A stretch of 64,000 bases of DNA from contig GG745350.1 in NCBI GenBank assembly GCA_000151295.1, forward strand, positions 442,464-506,463, read 5' to 3'. The translations under genes and the position numbers were made by a program. Numbering within the stretch: position 1 is the first letter of the stretch; every line of letters starts with the position of its first letter. The stretch is from Allomyces macrogynus ATCC 38327 (Eukaryota > Blastocladiomycota > Blastocladiomycetes > Blastocladiales > Blastocladiaceae). This document shows, one piece after another, positions 21,923 through 32,152 of this stretch. The notes under the pieces were generated by a model. That model was not told where the DNA came from and searched no databases. It saw only the letters and a program-made list of their open reading frames with translations.

Positions 21923-23050
21923 ATGCTTCGTTCCCAGTCACGTGCGGCAGTTGCTGTCAAACCGTCTGCTGTATCGTCGTTGGCGTCGTCGTCGTCGTCG
22001 TCTTCGTCGTCGTGCTCGGCGACCATGCAGCCGTCGGCCACTGCCATCGCTCCCAAAGCCGCAACCGCTTGCATTCGTTCGCAATCACCAGCATTCAACG
22101 CCATGACCACGGCCGACGCGCTCGCCGCGGCAAGTGGCGCCCCGACAGGCGTAACCAGCACCCAGCGACTGTCGACGGCGACCGACCGTCAAGGAACCGC
22201 CGCCGACGACGAGAAAACGATGAGTGGCAGCGAGCAGTTCTCAACGACGGTGAGCGGCTGTTACCGGTACGTGGAGACTGGCGTGCGTCTGTGGGGGGCG
22301 TGTTCCTGGAGGATACCGACACGCACGAACGGGCGGGCTGCGCCAGACGCTGCGACATTCTGCTTGGTCCGGTACCCACACTCCGACCCGCTGACCAGCA
22401 CGAGTCGAAAGTGGGCGGGCGCACCACGATGATGTGCTCGTGGACGTGCAAGACGGCACGGCGCGCAGGGGAATTTGGGTCCCGGTACTGCGTTACGCGC
22501 ACGGGTTACATGCTGGACGCGTTCCCGAAAACCCGCGACGAAGTCTCGCGCTGTTTCGGAACGACGACGCTGAGAACGGCATCCTGCCTGCGTCGGCCGC
22601 GAGTGCCAACGCTGACGGGAACGACGACGATACCGAGAACGGTGGGGCGACGGGCGCGGCCGAAGCTGCAGGCGCCGCGGCGGCATCCTCGTGATCCGCG
22701 CGGCGCGGCCGGTTCGGCCGCAGCGGCCTCGGCCGACGGCGCGACTGCAGGCGATTCGGTGCCCGCGCTGGCCGCGATTGCGTCAGCGACGCCCGGCCTG
22801 TTGTCGATGGCGCCGATCCCCATTGGGTCGGCGAAACCTGTGGATGTGATGGACGCGATGGTGCGGCTGCTCGGGAAACCGCACAATTTTGGTTCGTCGC
22901 GCGAGGACGCGGCGGTGCGCAAGCGGCTCTAGGTCGACCAGGCCACGCAGACAGCGGCGCTGATGCAGCGCGGGAAGTAGGAGTGGCATGCCAAGGCGGT
23001 GGCTCATTGGGTACGCTTTGATTTGATCGAGCTGTCACGCGGTGCGTGGA
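21923..23050 (+). pseudogene. Decayed or badly resolved coding sequence, unidentified
   Basis: Protein-like segments appear in turn in different frames: MTTADALAAASGAPTG; DEWQRAVLNDGERLL with FLEDTDTHERA; LVDVQDGTARRGIWVPVLRY; PALAAIASATPGLLSMAP with VDVMDAMVRLLGKPHNFG; and, after a TAG at about 22930 and another at about 22978, EWHAKAVAHWVRFDLIEL. Codon use in these pieces resembles real genes nearby, but at least three frame changes and two in-frame stops separate them, with no rescuing introns. No family was recognised. A Ser-coding TCG repeat lies at about 21976-22020. Either a dead gene or a poorly sequenced one. Confidence 0.35.
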
Positions 23051-24346
23051 GCTGACATGATGAGAGTTGTAGAACGCCCAAACAAGTCCTCGAGGCGCAA
23101 TCCCTGCTGCTGCCCCCGCCGGTCACGCACGCCAAGTCGCTGACAAGCATGCCGCTCTCGCCGCCGACCGGGTCGCCGTGCGGTGCCAGCATTCGGCCAG
23201 GGTCGGGTTGTGGGAGTGCGACCTGGTCGCGATCGGTGCTGCCGCCGATCAAGCCAGGTAGTACACGCACGGGGGAAGCGGACAACGGCGCGGTCGCGAT
23301 ACTTGAAATGTTGCGGTATGCACGGACGGTGCTGTCGCGCGCGACGGTGCGACTCGCACGTGCTACGGGTTTGTGCAGTTGCGTTTCAACCGGCGCTGCT
23401 ATTGTCGGCCACTCGCACTCGCCGTGGCGAGTGGTGCCTTTCGAATCTCGACTCGCCGGCCGTCGTGCGACGGCGGCCCGGCCTGTACCAACACGTGCGC
23501 GACCTCGAAAGCGAATTGCGGACGGTACTGAGAGGGGTTGTGCCAGGCACGGCAATGCCCGCGCGACGGCACAATATGTACATTCGGGGGGGCTGCGCCG
23601 GTCAATGACTGAACGTTTACTTGTCGCGAATAGAGCTAGTATGGTGGCCAGGGTCACGGATCGTTGGTTGTCCATTTACTCCTGTCGTTACTGGAGCAGA
23701 ATCGATGCCTTTTTACTTGGATTTGATTATCTTCCATGTCACCGTCTCAGTTTCCAAAGTCTAGCTCAATCTCATAGAACGACGGCAAGCGCGTGCTGTT
23801 CATGGAAGAGAATGGTGGTCGCTTCGCAGAACGAAAAGGGCGTCCACCATACCGGGCGGGAAAGCGTTGATGGCGGTCCTGGTTATGGGTGGAGACGGCA
23901 GTCATGACCGTCAACAGAAAGTCGTACGTCGAAGTCGAGTCGAATGCGGCAACGTTGCGTTGCTCCCTGTGGATGAGGTTTGCGACGCGTTTGTGTCCAG
24001 TGGTCGCGAGCTCGCGAAAAGAGATCAATCTGGATGAAGGGAATCCAGTTCGTCCAGCAACTGCAGCTCTGCAGCTGTTGTGGCAGCGGAGTCCTGGAGC
24101 AACCGGTTGGTCCAACGAAACCGCGACATGAGGATTGAGCGCCGTTGGGGCTTGAAACGTAGACGAGAAAAGCACCCTGAATGAGGAGGACCCGGTGGAG
24201 AAAGGAGAGAAAGGAGAGCGGTGCTGGTAAACCTAACCTAGTATTACAAAATGAACAAAACCCTGGTCCAAAACCTGGCCAGATCGAATCGTGCAGTGTT
24301 GGCCACGGCGTTGCCCCCTCTTCCACCAATTCTCGGACTTGTCACC
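23051..24346. other. Largely non-coding; possible continuation of decayed sequence to about 23610
   Basis: Plus-strand scraps such as VLEAQSLLLPPPVTHA (about 23085-23135) and YQHVRDLESELRTVL (about 23490-23535) hint that the decayed gene continued here. From 23650 to 24346 nothing is recognisable. The last part is the promoter of the L27 gene. Confidence 0.3.
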
Positions 24347-25519
24347 ATGAAGTTCATCAAGCCGGGCAAGGTCCGCATCTCGCCCGCCACCACCACGACC
24401 GCCACCAGCACCACGACGCCCGCCAACTCGCTGCAAAACGCTGCACCAACGTCGCGGGCGTCTTGCTGGCGCGCTACGCCGTCCAAATCCTACGAAACGA
24501 ACGTCACTCTGACCGTGGTCACGCGCGTGCATCCGTTTCGACAACGCTAGGTCGCCGTTGTGCTGCAGGGCCGCTACGCGGGCAAGAAGGCTGTTGTCAT
24601 CAAGAACTTTGATGAGGGCAACAAGGCGCACCCGTTCCCGCACGCCATTGTTGCGGGTATTGAGCGCTACCCGCTCAAGATCACCAAGGTGATGGGCAAG
24701 AAGAAGGTCGCGCGCCGCTCGCGCGTCAAGCCCTTCATCAAGGTCATCAACTACAACCACATCATGCCCACGCGGTATGTGGGATTCCGCGGTTTTTTTT
24801 GCGATAACGGGGGTCGAACGGCGCTTTTGCGTCAGCAGGGTGGGATTGCACGCTCGGACGGTGATTTGAGGGGCGGATCGGGAACGTCTCGGTCGCTCGG
24901 ACGGTTTGCAGCGCGTTGGCCGTTTTTTGCGGCTCGAACGAAAGAAACGCTGTGGTGAGGGGAACCTATGCCCGATTTTTTTTGTCGTCTTCCCTTGCAG
25001 AACGCACCGTCCGTGCGGCCCGTGTGCCAAGAGCACCGTGTCCTGAACGCACTGCTTGTCGAACGCACCGTACGCCGGAACGCACCGCTCACTGACTGCA
25101 CCTTGTACGGAGCATCGTGCCGTGTGCCGAGCGTGCCGCTTCAAATCGCGCCGTGTGCCTGAGTGCACCGTGTTTTGAACGGACCGTGCCTGAGCGGATC
25201 GTGTGCCGGACACACCATGCGCCAATCTTCCCGTCTCTCGCGGTCTCTGCACCGTTGGGAACCTGCTGCCCGCGAAACCCGCCGTTTGACTCCCGTTTGA
25301 CCCCTCAGCGACCACTTTGCGTCGTCTGGGCATGAATTGACTTCATACTTGATCGCTAGCTACACCCTCGAGCTCGAGAACACCAAGACGCTCGTGACGG
25401 CCGAGACCTTCAAGGAGCCGACGCAGCGCAAGGTTGCCAAGAAGGCGATCAAGAAGATCTTCCAGGACAAGTACACCTCTGGCAAAAACAAGTGGTTTTT
25501 CACGTCCCTGCGGTGCTAA
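24347..25519 (+). CDS. RPL27: 60S ribosomal protein L27 (eL27)
   Basis: Three exons: 24347-24370, 24551-24774, 25360-25519, giving 135 residues, the normal family length. Motifs match eL27 throughout: [52 protein letters not shown], then [29 protein letters not shown] and the C-terminal [12 protein letters not shown]. The first exon encodes only eight residues, as is common in ribosomal protein genes. Intron 1 is 180 nt and intron 2 is 585 nt, both far longer than the 60-100 nt introns elsewhere in the window. The protein is part of the large cytosolic ribosomal subunit. Start, splice sites and stop are unambiguous. Confidence 0.97.
25000..25230 (+). repeat. Degenerate GAACGCACCGT-type repeats inside L27 intron 2
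   Basis: GAACGCACCGT or close variants (GAACGCACTGC, GAACGCACCGC, GAACGGACCGT, GAGTGCACCGT) recur about every 15-40 nt, mixed with GTGTGCC and GTGCCG. The array is confined to the second intron. No clear C/D or H/ACA snoRNA boxes were seen. Confidence 0.55.
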
Positions 25520-25913
25520 GCGCGCAAACGCGTGCGGCGCTGTCCTGTGAATACATTCTTTCCATTCGGATGCGTGTTGCATTGTTGTTCTCGTCGAGGT
25601 GTTGGCCTGCCGCCACTCTCCACCCAGAGCTTTCACGGCCGTTTGCATTCGAATGTGATCCGCATCAACGACGTTCTGGACTGTGCAAACTCGTATTCTT
25701 TTCCTCCCCTGAATCTACGAAACACGACCGGGCGACTGAGAACGAGCCGAGTACGACCGCGTCAATCTTCCCGACTTGACGGAGTTGACGGAGGGTGCTT
25801 CTGCAGGATTGTTGGTGATGAGGTGAGAAAGACCCGCTTCGACTGGTGTGCTGTCCGTTCTGCCCTTGCGCGTTGTGTTGTTGAAGGTGCCAAAATACAT
25901 AAACGAGGTTCAT

Positions 25914-26102
25914 TCATGCTCCAACCGCCACCAACGCGACCGTCGACGATGCCGACACCCTCAGCGCGATGCGCGCGACCTTGAGCACCACGCAGAGCGT
26001 GATGAAGATACCGAGCCGGTGCATCGACGCGGCCTGGATGGAGCGCTCCTGCTCGGCCGACCGGAACGACGAGTAGAGCCGCCGGAAATTGGGGAAGGGC
26101 AT
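25914..26102 (-). CDS. Small single-TM protein, hypothetical
   Basis: 62 residues from MPFPNFRRLYSSF. It has a basic, amphipathic start, a SAEQERSIQAAS segment and a hydrophobic stretch (LGIFITLCVVLKVARIAL) with a short tail, as in tail-anchored or small mitochondrial/ER proteins. The same frame is open further upstream (LLQRIERAFDTACLESRPEIE), without an ATG and after an in-frame TAG at about 26268-26270, so an upstream exon may exist. No family was recognised. Divergent from the THOC5-like gene, with under 300 nt between starts. Confidence 0.35.
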   Translation of the reverse strand: MPFPNFRRLYSSFRSAEQERSIQAASMHRLGIFITLCVVLKVARIALRVSASSTVALVAVGA

Positions 26103-26386
26103 CGTTTGCGCGTCGGAAGTGGTGGTCGCTGGTCCAGAGGTGGGGTTGGTGGTTGCCGGCCAGCAGCCCTCGATTTCGGGGCGAGATTCGAGGCACGCCG
26201 TGTCGAAAGCGCGCTCGATACGTTGCAGCAAGTCGGGAAGCACGGCGTGGGTCGCTGGGCAAGTTGTCTATAATCGCTGCGATTGCCGTTCAAAGCAGCG
26301 CGTTTATGTTCGTTTGACGTGATCAGAGCACGCTCGGCCACCGAGCTGAGCCCTGGCCTACAAGTTGCACGACGACGACGACGACG

Positions 26387-27366
26387 ATGACCACCCGCAA
26401 AATGGACCCTTTCCAACACTTCCAGCACTTGATCGACCAGGCCGTCCTCGCTCACGCGGGCGCGGCAAGTCTCCCGCCTGGCTCTCCACCTCCATTGCCG
26501 CCCATTCCGAACCTATCGCTCGAATTCGCGCATGCCCTCGTCAATCTCCGCACCGCGCACCGCGAGGCATACCAAGGAGCGATGCACGCGCGTGCAAACA
26601 ATTCCGGTGCCCGGGACATGGCCATGGACGCTCGTCGTGCGCGCTTGAACCGCGACTGGTCCATCAACCACGTGCAGTCGGCCGTCACGTCCTACGAGCG
26701 CGCCGAGTCCGTCATCTGTTGCCCCCCCCCCCCCCCCCTCTCCATGCATCTTGTCGTGTGCCGTGACTGACGGGACATCGTGGGTTTGCATAGTCTCGAC
26801 TTTGACCCGCCAGACCTGATCACGATCGAAGAAATGGCCGCGACTCCCGCCGAGGCCGAGGCGCTGGCCAACCTGAGCCCGCACGACCTCATGGCCAAGC
26901 GCTTCAACCAAGAACGCATGGCGCGAATGCGCACCCACGCGCGCGTCACGCAAATGCAGAACGTGAAGAAGACGGCACAGGCCGAGTTGTTGGCGGCGCT
27001 CAACAAGGAGGATGCGCTCGACCGCGACGTCATGACGTGGGCCAATGTGCGTTGGCCAATTCTGGTCTTTTGTGTGTGACGGGGCGCTGATGCTGATTTG
27101 GCCACATTTAGCAAATCGACGAGCTCGCCAAGCGGTACGGCCTCGATCTGTCCGACCCGACGCCACCGACCGATGGCGAGGGCGACGACGATGGCGAGCC
27201 GAAACACCACGACGACGAGCCCATGGACGACAGCGACGCTCGCATGACCGACGAAGTGTCGGCGCGAACGAGTGCGGCGGCTACGCCTGAACCAGGATCG
27301 AGTCGGCCTGCATCTCGAGCCCAAAGCCGAGGCGCCGAGAATGCGGCCATGGACGTGGATTCGTGA
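26387..27366 (+). CDS. THOC5: THO complex subunit 5-like protein (Fmip/THOC5 family)
   Basis: Three exons: 26387-26706, 26794-27046, 27112-27366; 275 residues. Pattern follows THOC5/Fmip: a helix with INHVQSAVTSYERA (where THOC5 has LQNL-x-YE), then FDPPDLITIEEM, then LSPHDLMAKRFNQERMAR (THOC5 has H-x-LML-x-RL), a long coiled coil (AQAELLAALNKEDALDRD) and QIDELAKRYGL, which corresponds to the segment ending the THOC5 core. The acidic tail ends NAAMDVDS. The protein would belong to the THO/TREX complex that couples transcription to mRNA export. It is much shorter than animal THOC5, lacking the C-terminal half. Intron 1 contains a 17-C run (26722-26738). The start could also be Met6 at 26402. 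Alternative: another THO coiled-coil subunit. Confidence 0.6.
26722..26738 (+). repeat. 17-nt poly-C tract in a THOC5-like intron
   Basis: Seventeen consecutive C, 15 nt after the 5' splice site of intron 1. Length may be unreliable for technical reasons. Confidence 0.8.
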
Positions 27367-27454
27367 ATAATGAACCAGTTTTCACGCAGATAATGATCTC
27401 TTGAATTCAATGACAAGCTTCAGCGACGGACATTTGATATTGGCAATTTTTCGC

Positions 27455-28747
27455 TCAGGCCGCGATCCCCACTTCACTCGACGCTCGCGACCCGCGCCGC
27501 TGTTGCTGCCTCCACGACGCGCGGTAGAGCACATAGTGCTGGACGATAAAGATAACGTCAAAAAAGAGCGAGAGCAGCGACAAGCCCCGAGAAATAAAGA
27601 GTGAAGCGTGAGCATTGCTGCTCGGTTCACCGGTGTAGAAGATGCGACCGCGAGAAACGTACAGCTTGGTCCCGTTGCCGCTGAGCGCGCGCGAGACCCA
27701 CCCCTCCAACGGACCGTCCGTGATGCGCCACGCAATCCACGCATCGAGAAACAGCTGGACCAGCGAGAGGGTCCCACCCGTCGCGTCGAGGATAATGTTA
27801 TGGATCGACCATCCGACCGTCGACTTGTTGCGGTAATTCATGAACATCTGGCGGGCACACAAACGGCGAGAGGGTCAGTCTCGATGGGCGTGAGCGCACC
27901 GGCGAATCACGAGTAACGGGGACTGTACCTGCGGCAGGTAAATTATCAACGACATGCCGAGCTTCCACGACCCCAAAAAGTTCATCAAGTCGAGCTCCTC
28001 AATCGACGGCTTCACGACCATGGCGATCAGGTATGTGGCAATCGAACCCATGGCCGCGAGAATGACAACCTTGCACAGGACCGACAACGAGTGAGTCGCC
28101 TTCTACTCGGAGATGAAGAGGCGAATGAGTGTGAGCAACAGTCGTTCATCGTCATCGACAACATGAGCACTCGCCAAGACATACATCATGGTACCGTCAT
28201 GCCTGGACCCAGGTGATAATCGTCAAGACCCACGCATGCACGGCAAAGACCACGTCGTTGGGCGCCACGAGATTCGACGCGCCATTGTTGCGCGCGCGGT
28301 ACTGGTCTTGCACGACCTCGGACGCAGAGAACGCGAGTGTGTAGATCTGGTGCAACAGGCGAACAAGTGAGGAAGGGCGAATTCAATTCCGCAGTGCAAA
28401 GGGAGCAGACCATACCGAATAGCAGGTAAAGCCGACAACCTTGTACGAGAGAAAATCTAGCGAGAGGCCCTCGACGCTGCTAGAAATGACGTGATCAGTC
28501 ACCCACAACTGCACGAAGACGGGACAAGTCGACAAGAGACCCACCCTTTGCGGCGGAAATTGAGGATTACTTGCGGCCAGAAGCTGATACTCCACGCGAC
28601 AAAGCATGTCTACGCTCCCGAGAGACCATCACGGGTAAGCGACCGCAATGCGTGCGCGCGTAAGTTGTGCGCGAGTGCGGTTCATACCCAGCCAAAGATT
28701 GCGGAAAACGCACGCGCGACAGGCACTCCGGGCGGGTCCATCGTCAT
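27455..28747 (-). CDS. CTNS: Cystinosin-like lysosomal/vacuolar cystine transporter (PQ-loop)
   Basis: Six exons, minus strand: 28747-28688, 28609-28545, 28479-28416, 28346-28203, 28102-27929, 27847-27455; 299 residues. First PQ loop: TCFVAWSISFWPQVILNFRR with SVEGLSLDFL. Middle: YRARNNGASNLVAPNDVVFA. Second PQ loop: SLIIYLPQMFMNYRNKSTVGWSI, then NIILDATGGTLSLVQ and FFDVIFIVQHYVLYR. These are the cystinosin hallmarks (two PQ motifs, the N-D-V aspartate and the DxTGG box). Cystinosin exports cystine from the lysosome or vacuole with protons. The exon 4 to 5 junction appears to use a GC-AG intron (CAG|GCATGA). The last exon has a longer loop (GTKLYVSRGRIF) than usual, with no intron that would remove it in frame. 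Confidence 0.9.
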
Positions 28748-30531
28748 GATAGGTAGTGCGCTTGACGATTTCGCGCGTTGGGCGAAGAATATCGGCACGG
28801 TAAGAGGCACAGCTTCGCCGGTCAGGGTTACAGGTTATCGAGCGCGTGAAGATACCAGGCGTGCAGGCGTACAGACCCAGAGATCGCCTGATAATGCAGA
28901 AATGGTCCCTTGCAGAAGTTTCCGATGTTGCTCGTTGTCTGACTGTCACTCGTTTCTGCAGCGCCGTGGTTGAACTCTTGCGCGCGAGGACCGTTGCTGT
29001 TCAATAATCGACCTGTTGGCGTTGGGGAGAAGCCAATCAAACTGCTCGCTGAAGCTACTTGTGCGAACTGACAGGTAAACTGTGTAAACGGGCCGGGCGA
29101 CCGAGGTGGGGCGCGTTCAGCAAAGGAAACGCGCTGTTGGCGATGGCGCGATGGCAGGGCAAGCGCACCGGCAGCCCCAGGGCCGGCCATTTGCCGATGG
29201 TGCCATGGCCCCACGGCGCTTTGCGATCAGCGCTGAAGCTGGTCGGCAGCGTGCACGAGTCGACAGTGGGCGCGCAGGGTCAGGCACGGACAAGAAAAAT
29301 GCTCTACGAAACGCGATTCCATCGCAAACGACGTTACATAATGCCCGCTAAATCGTTGAAGCAGATGCTGCTTCGACTAACTCGCCGCTCCGGTCTCTCC
29401 ATGATGACATGAACTGCTAGCAGCTCAACAGACTCCGCTCATCATGTTTGTCCACCATGTTCAACAGTGTCATGTGTCGCGGAAATGGAATTACGGCTCG
29501 GCCGAAATATGCTGCAAGGGTAAGAGCACAAGTATAGGTCACCTGCCCTTTACTCAGTCAATCTGCATTGACAACGATCGCAACTGCAAGCAATGTGACG
29601 CTAGTGGCTCGAGTCTGACTAACGACACATTGTCCGCCGAATACAATCCTTAACGATTTCATTTACATTTGTGGTATCGGTGACATGGGTAGTGCAAGCA
29701 ACATCACAAGATGGCAGCAAGAGCATCACATGCTTGATAATGCGTTAACTATGAAAGCATGCGAACGAGCACTTGCTTGGGAAGTGGTACTCATTGATTT
29801 CATAGCAACAGAAGCAAGTTTCGAAATTGGAACAATGAAGGCTCTGCTATCCTTGAAACCCACAAGTTTGGTCTTTTCTTGTGCTGCAGCACTGTCTGGT
29901 TACACAAAATCCCCACTCTTTTGAGCAACTTCATAGCAAAGTTTCGATGCTGCTCCTGTGCCCTTGCGTGACCCTGTCATGGTCAGGCAGCAGCCCCCAG
30001 GCCACTGTGTCATCGATGATGTGCACGAAAGCATGAAAAGTATGCTGAAGCGCGAACAACATTAGCGCCGGAGTCGGGATCTGCGCCAAGAAGTGAAACG
30101 ACGATAAGGCGCAGCACGTCGGTTGGCAGGTCAGCAAGACTAATTGTTGATGGCCACGATGTTCGGGGATCTGAATTGCGGTCGGCGTTTCCCGCATGGT
30201 GGGGGTCTGGTCCATTTCGATCATTCCCTTGTGACAGGTTCAGGATGGCTGGGATGCACCCCACGCTTATACTGCTGACGATCTGACGCCAATCCACGCT
30301 GTGATGTGGAAACGAGCACAACCGACGCTGCAAAGTGGCCCTGTGACATGGAATGTTATCAAACACGCCAAGCCAAACCAAGACTTTCAAGCTATCGCCC
30401 ACCAAAACCAGAATAAATTACGAATGTCCAAAACAAAAAAAACAAAAAAACAAAAAAAAAAAACACGGTACAGTGCCGGTTCTTCTGTGTCCATGCCCGA
30501 CACCACGTCGCCCGCCCCGCACCCTCACCGC
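28748..30531. other. Low-GC gene desert
   Basis: About 1.8 kb with visibly lower GC and long-open-frame scarcity compared with the flanks, especially 29430-29930 and 30300-30470 (an A-rich run at about 30430-30465). Apart from an F-box-like scrap nothing is recognisable. It may be an old insertion or heterogeneous intergenic DNA. Confidence 0.45.
30010..30190 (-). pseudogene. F-box-like fragment
   Basis: The minus frame reads ISLADLPTDVLRLIVVSLL followed by VRAS and AYFSCFRAHHR. LP-x2-VL-x-x-I-x-x-x-L is the F-box core that binds Skp1. The frame ends at 30010 without a substrate-binding domain, and no convincing upstream start is present. Probably a relic of an F-box gene. Confidence 0.35.
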
Positions 30532-31488
30532 TCAAATCTGGTTCGCGCTCTGCAACGTCTTCACAAACTCGTCGCGCTCGGCCGATCCCGGCGCCATCCC
30601 GTACAGCTTGCACAGCGCGTCGTGCAAACTCTCAGGCGGGAACTCGACCTCGGCGCGTGGACCCCAGGCATTCGCCATCAAGGGCCCGCCGCCGTCGGGC
30701 GCCTGCAGGTCGACGCCCTGCGCATTCTTGACGTTGGTGCGCACAATGTACTTTTGCTTTTCGAGCTCGCGCATTAACGCATTGTACCCGAGCCCGAGCG
30801 AGTTGCCGGCGTCGGCGTCGTCGGCGTTGAGTTGCACGCCCTCGCGCTTGATGCCGAATCGACGCAGGAAGCCGAGCAGCTCGTCTGAAAGGTGGTGGAG
30901 AGGGAGGCGACGCGGTCAGAGAGAGAGGGGTTCGGACGCGACATGGGCGGAAAGGACAGGAAGACGTACCATCCTTGATGGAGCCGGCGTGCACGTAGAT
31001 GAGCGTGAGTGTCATGAACACAGCGCCCATGAGTGCCGGGTCGTCGGTGTGCAGCCCCGCAGCGAGACGCAGCTCGGCGGGGAGAATGTTCTTAACGACA
31101 AAGAGCTTCGACGAGGCTACATTGCACAGGAAATGAGCTTGGTGCGGGAAAGTCGGAGGAAGAACCGAATCACGAAAAAGAGCGTCGCGCACATTTTGCC
31201 GTGGTCAGCTCGACCAGCTTGAGCCCAAACACGTTGCCGAGCTCCTCGTTGGCCGCGCCCAGGATCTTTTGAAAGGCGCTTGGCGTGATGCGTTCATTGC
31301 CAAACACTGGATGGCAGCGAGCAACATTAGCTCTCATTCCACCCAAGACGATTAGTCGCTCTACGAAATAGCTTACCTTTCTGGCCAATATCTTGGCGCT
31401 TGATGGTTGTCCTCGACGACTCGGCAAACAGGGCCATGCGGACCAACTTGGCCGCATAGCGGCGCGCCGTTTCAGGGTCGTCGGCCAT
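30532..31488 (-). CDS. NSE3: Nse3, MAGE-domain subunit of the Smc5-Smc6 complex
   Basis: Four exons, minus strand: 31488-31377, 31306-31193, 31116-30970, 30884-30532; 241 residues, all junctions in frame. The whole protein is one MAGE homology domain: KLVRMALFAESSRTTIKRQDI at the start (MAGE: LVRY-x-L-x-x-E-x-x-R-x-P-I), FQKILGAANEELGNVFGLKL, ADDP-type linker, MTLTLIYVHAGSIKD, ELLGFLRRFGIKRE, and LEKQKYIVRT. In fungi the single MAGE protein is Nse3, which with Nse1 and Nse4 bridges the Smc5-Smc6 heads and supports DNA repair and SUMO/ubiquitin ligase activity. Start at 31488 gives a compact N-terminus and an upstream intergenic region. Confidence 0.88.
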
Positions 31489-32152
31489 GATAACGCGCGG
31501 AGAACGAAAGAAGAGCGCGGGGCTGCTTGATTTCGCAGTGAAATCGGGCCCACTGGTGAAATGATCAATATATGATGAGCCTGGTTGGTCGTTGGCATTG
31601 GGATCGAATTTTGGCTCTGTCCAAAGGTCAATCAGCCGCACAGTCGATGGCCAAAAAAACACACATTGAAGAGGCGATTGCAGCAAGTTGGCCTGTCCAA
31701 AGCCTGTGGTAGTGGTGCCGGCCGGCTCGTTTAATGCAGCTTATCGGGCATTTCCCGACCACCGTAAATGTCTCCACCCGGCACGTGTGGAAAGTGGATT
31801 TCACGAGAACGACGAACGACGACGCTCTGAATTAAATGCGGGGCATTCCATGATCAAGCAAGTTTTGACTTCCAGCTCGACTCCTCGCATCGTTTTCTTC
31901 CCCTCGCGCCGTCAACATCGCTGTTCTCGCCGCTCTTGTCGCCCTCCGGCAGCGCGAGAAGCCCCAATCGATCGTGTGAAATATTGCCCACCGTCTGCGC
32001 TCGCTTTTGCACCCAGCTGAACGCGACCCTCAACGACGAGACGCGTCCTTCAACATCATTCGTCCTCCCTGAGCTCTCTGCCGTCCTCAAGGCCAGCACA
32101 CCCGCGTCTGCAACCCTAGTCGATATTCTTTCCGGATCCCGCAGGGTCAACC
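31489..32152. other. Divergent intergenic region between NSE3 and the LRR gene
   Basis: Both genes start from this 664-nt spacer in opposite directions, so it should hold two promoters. AATATATG-like sequence at about 31567-31575 is the only TATA-like candidate seen. No further gene. Confidence 0.45.

Noticed and set aside
24371..24550. Plus-strand 99-codon frame overlapping the start of RPL27
   Set aside because: It reads through intron 1 in another frame; eL27 homology fixes the splice sites.
24775..25359. snoRNA gene in RPL27 intron 2
   Set aside because: No convincing C/D or H/ACA boxes could be found by eye; left as a question in the findings.
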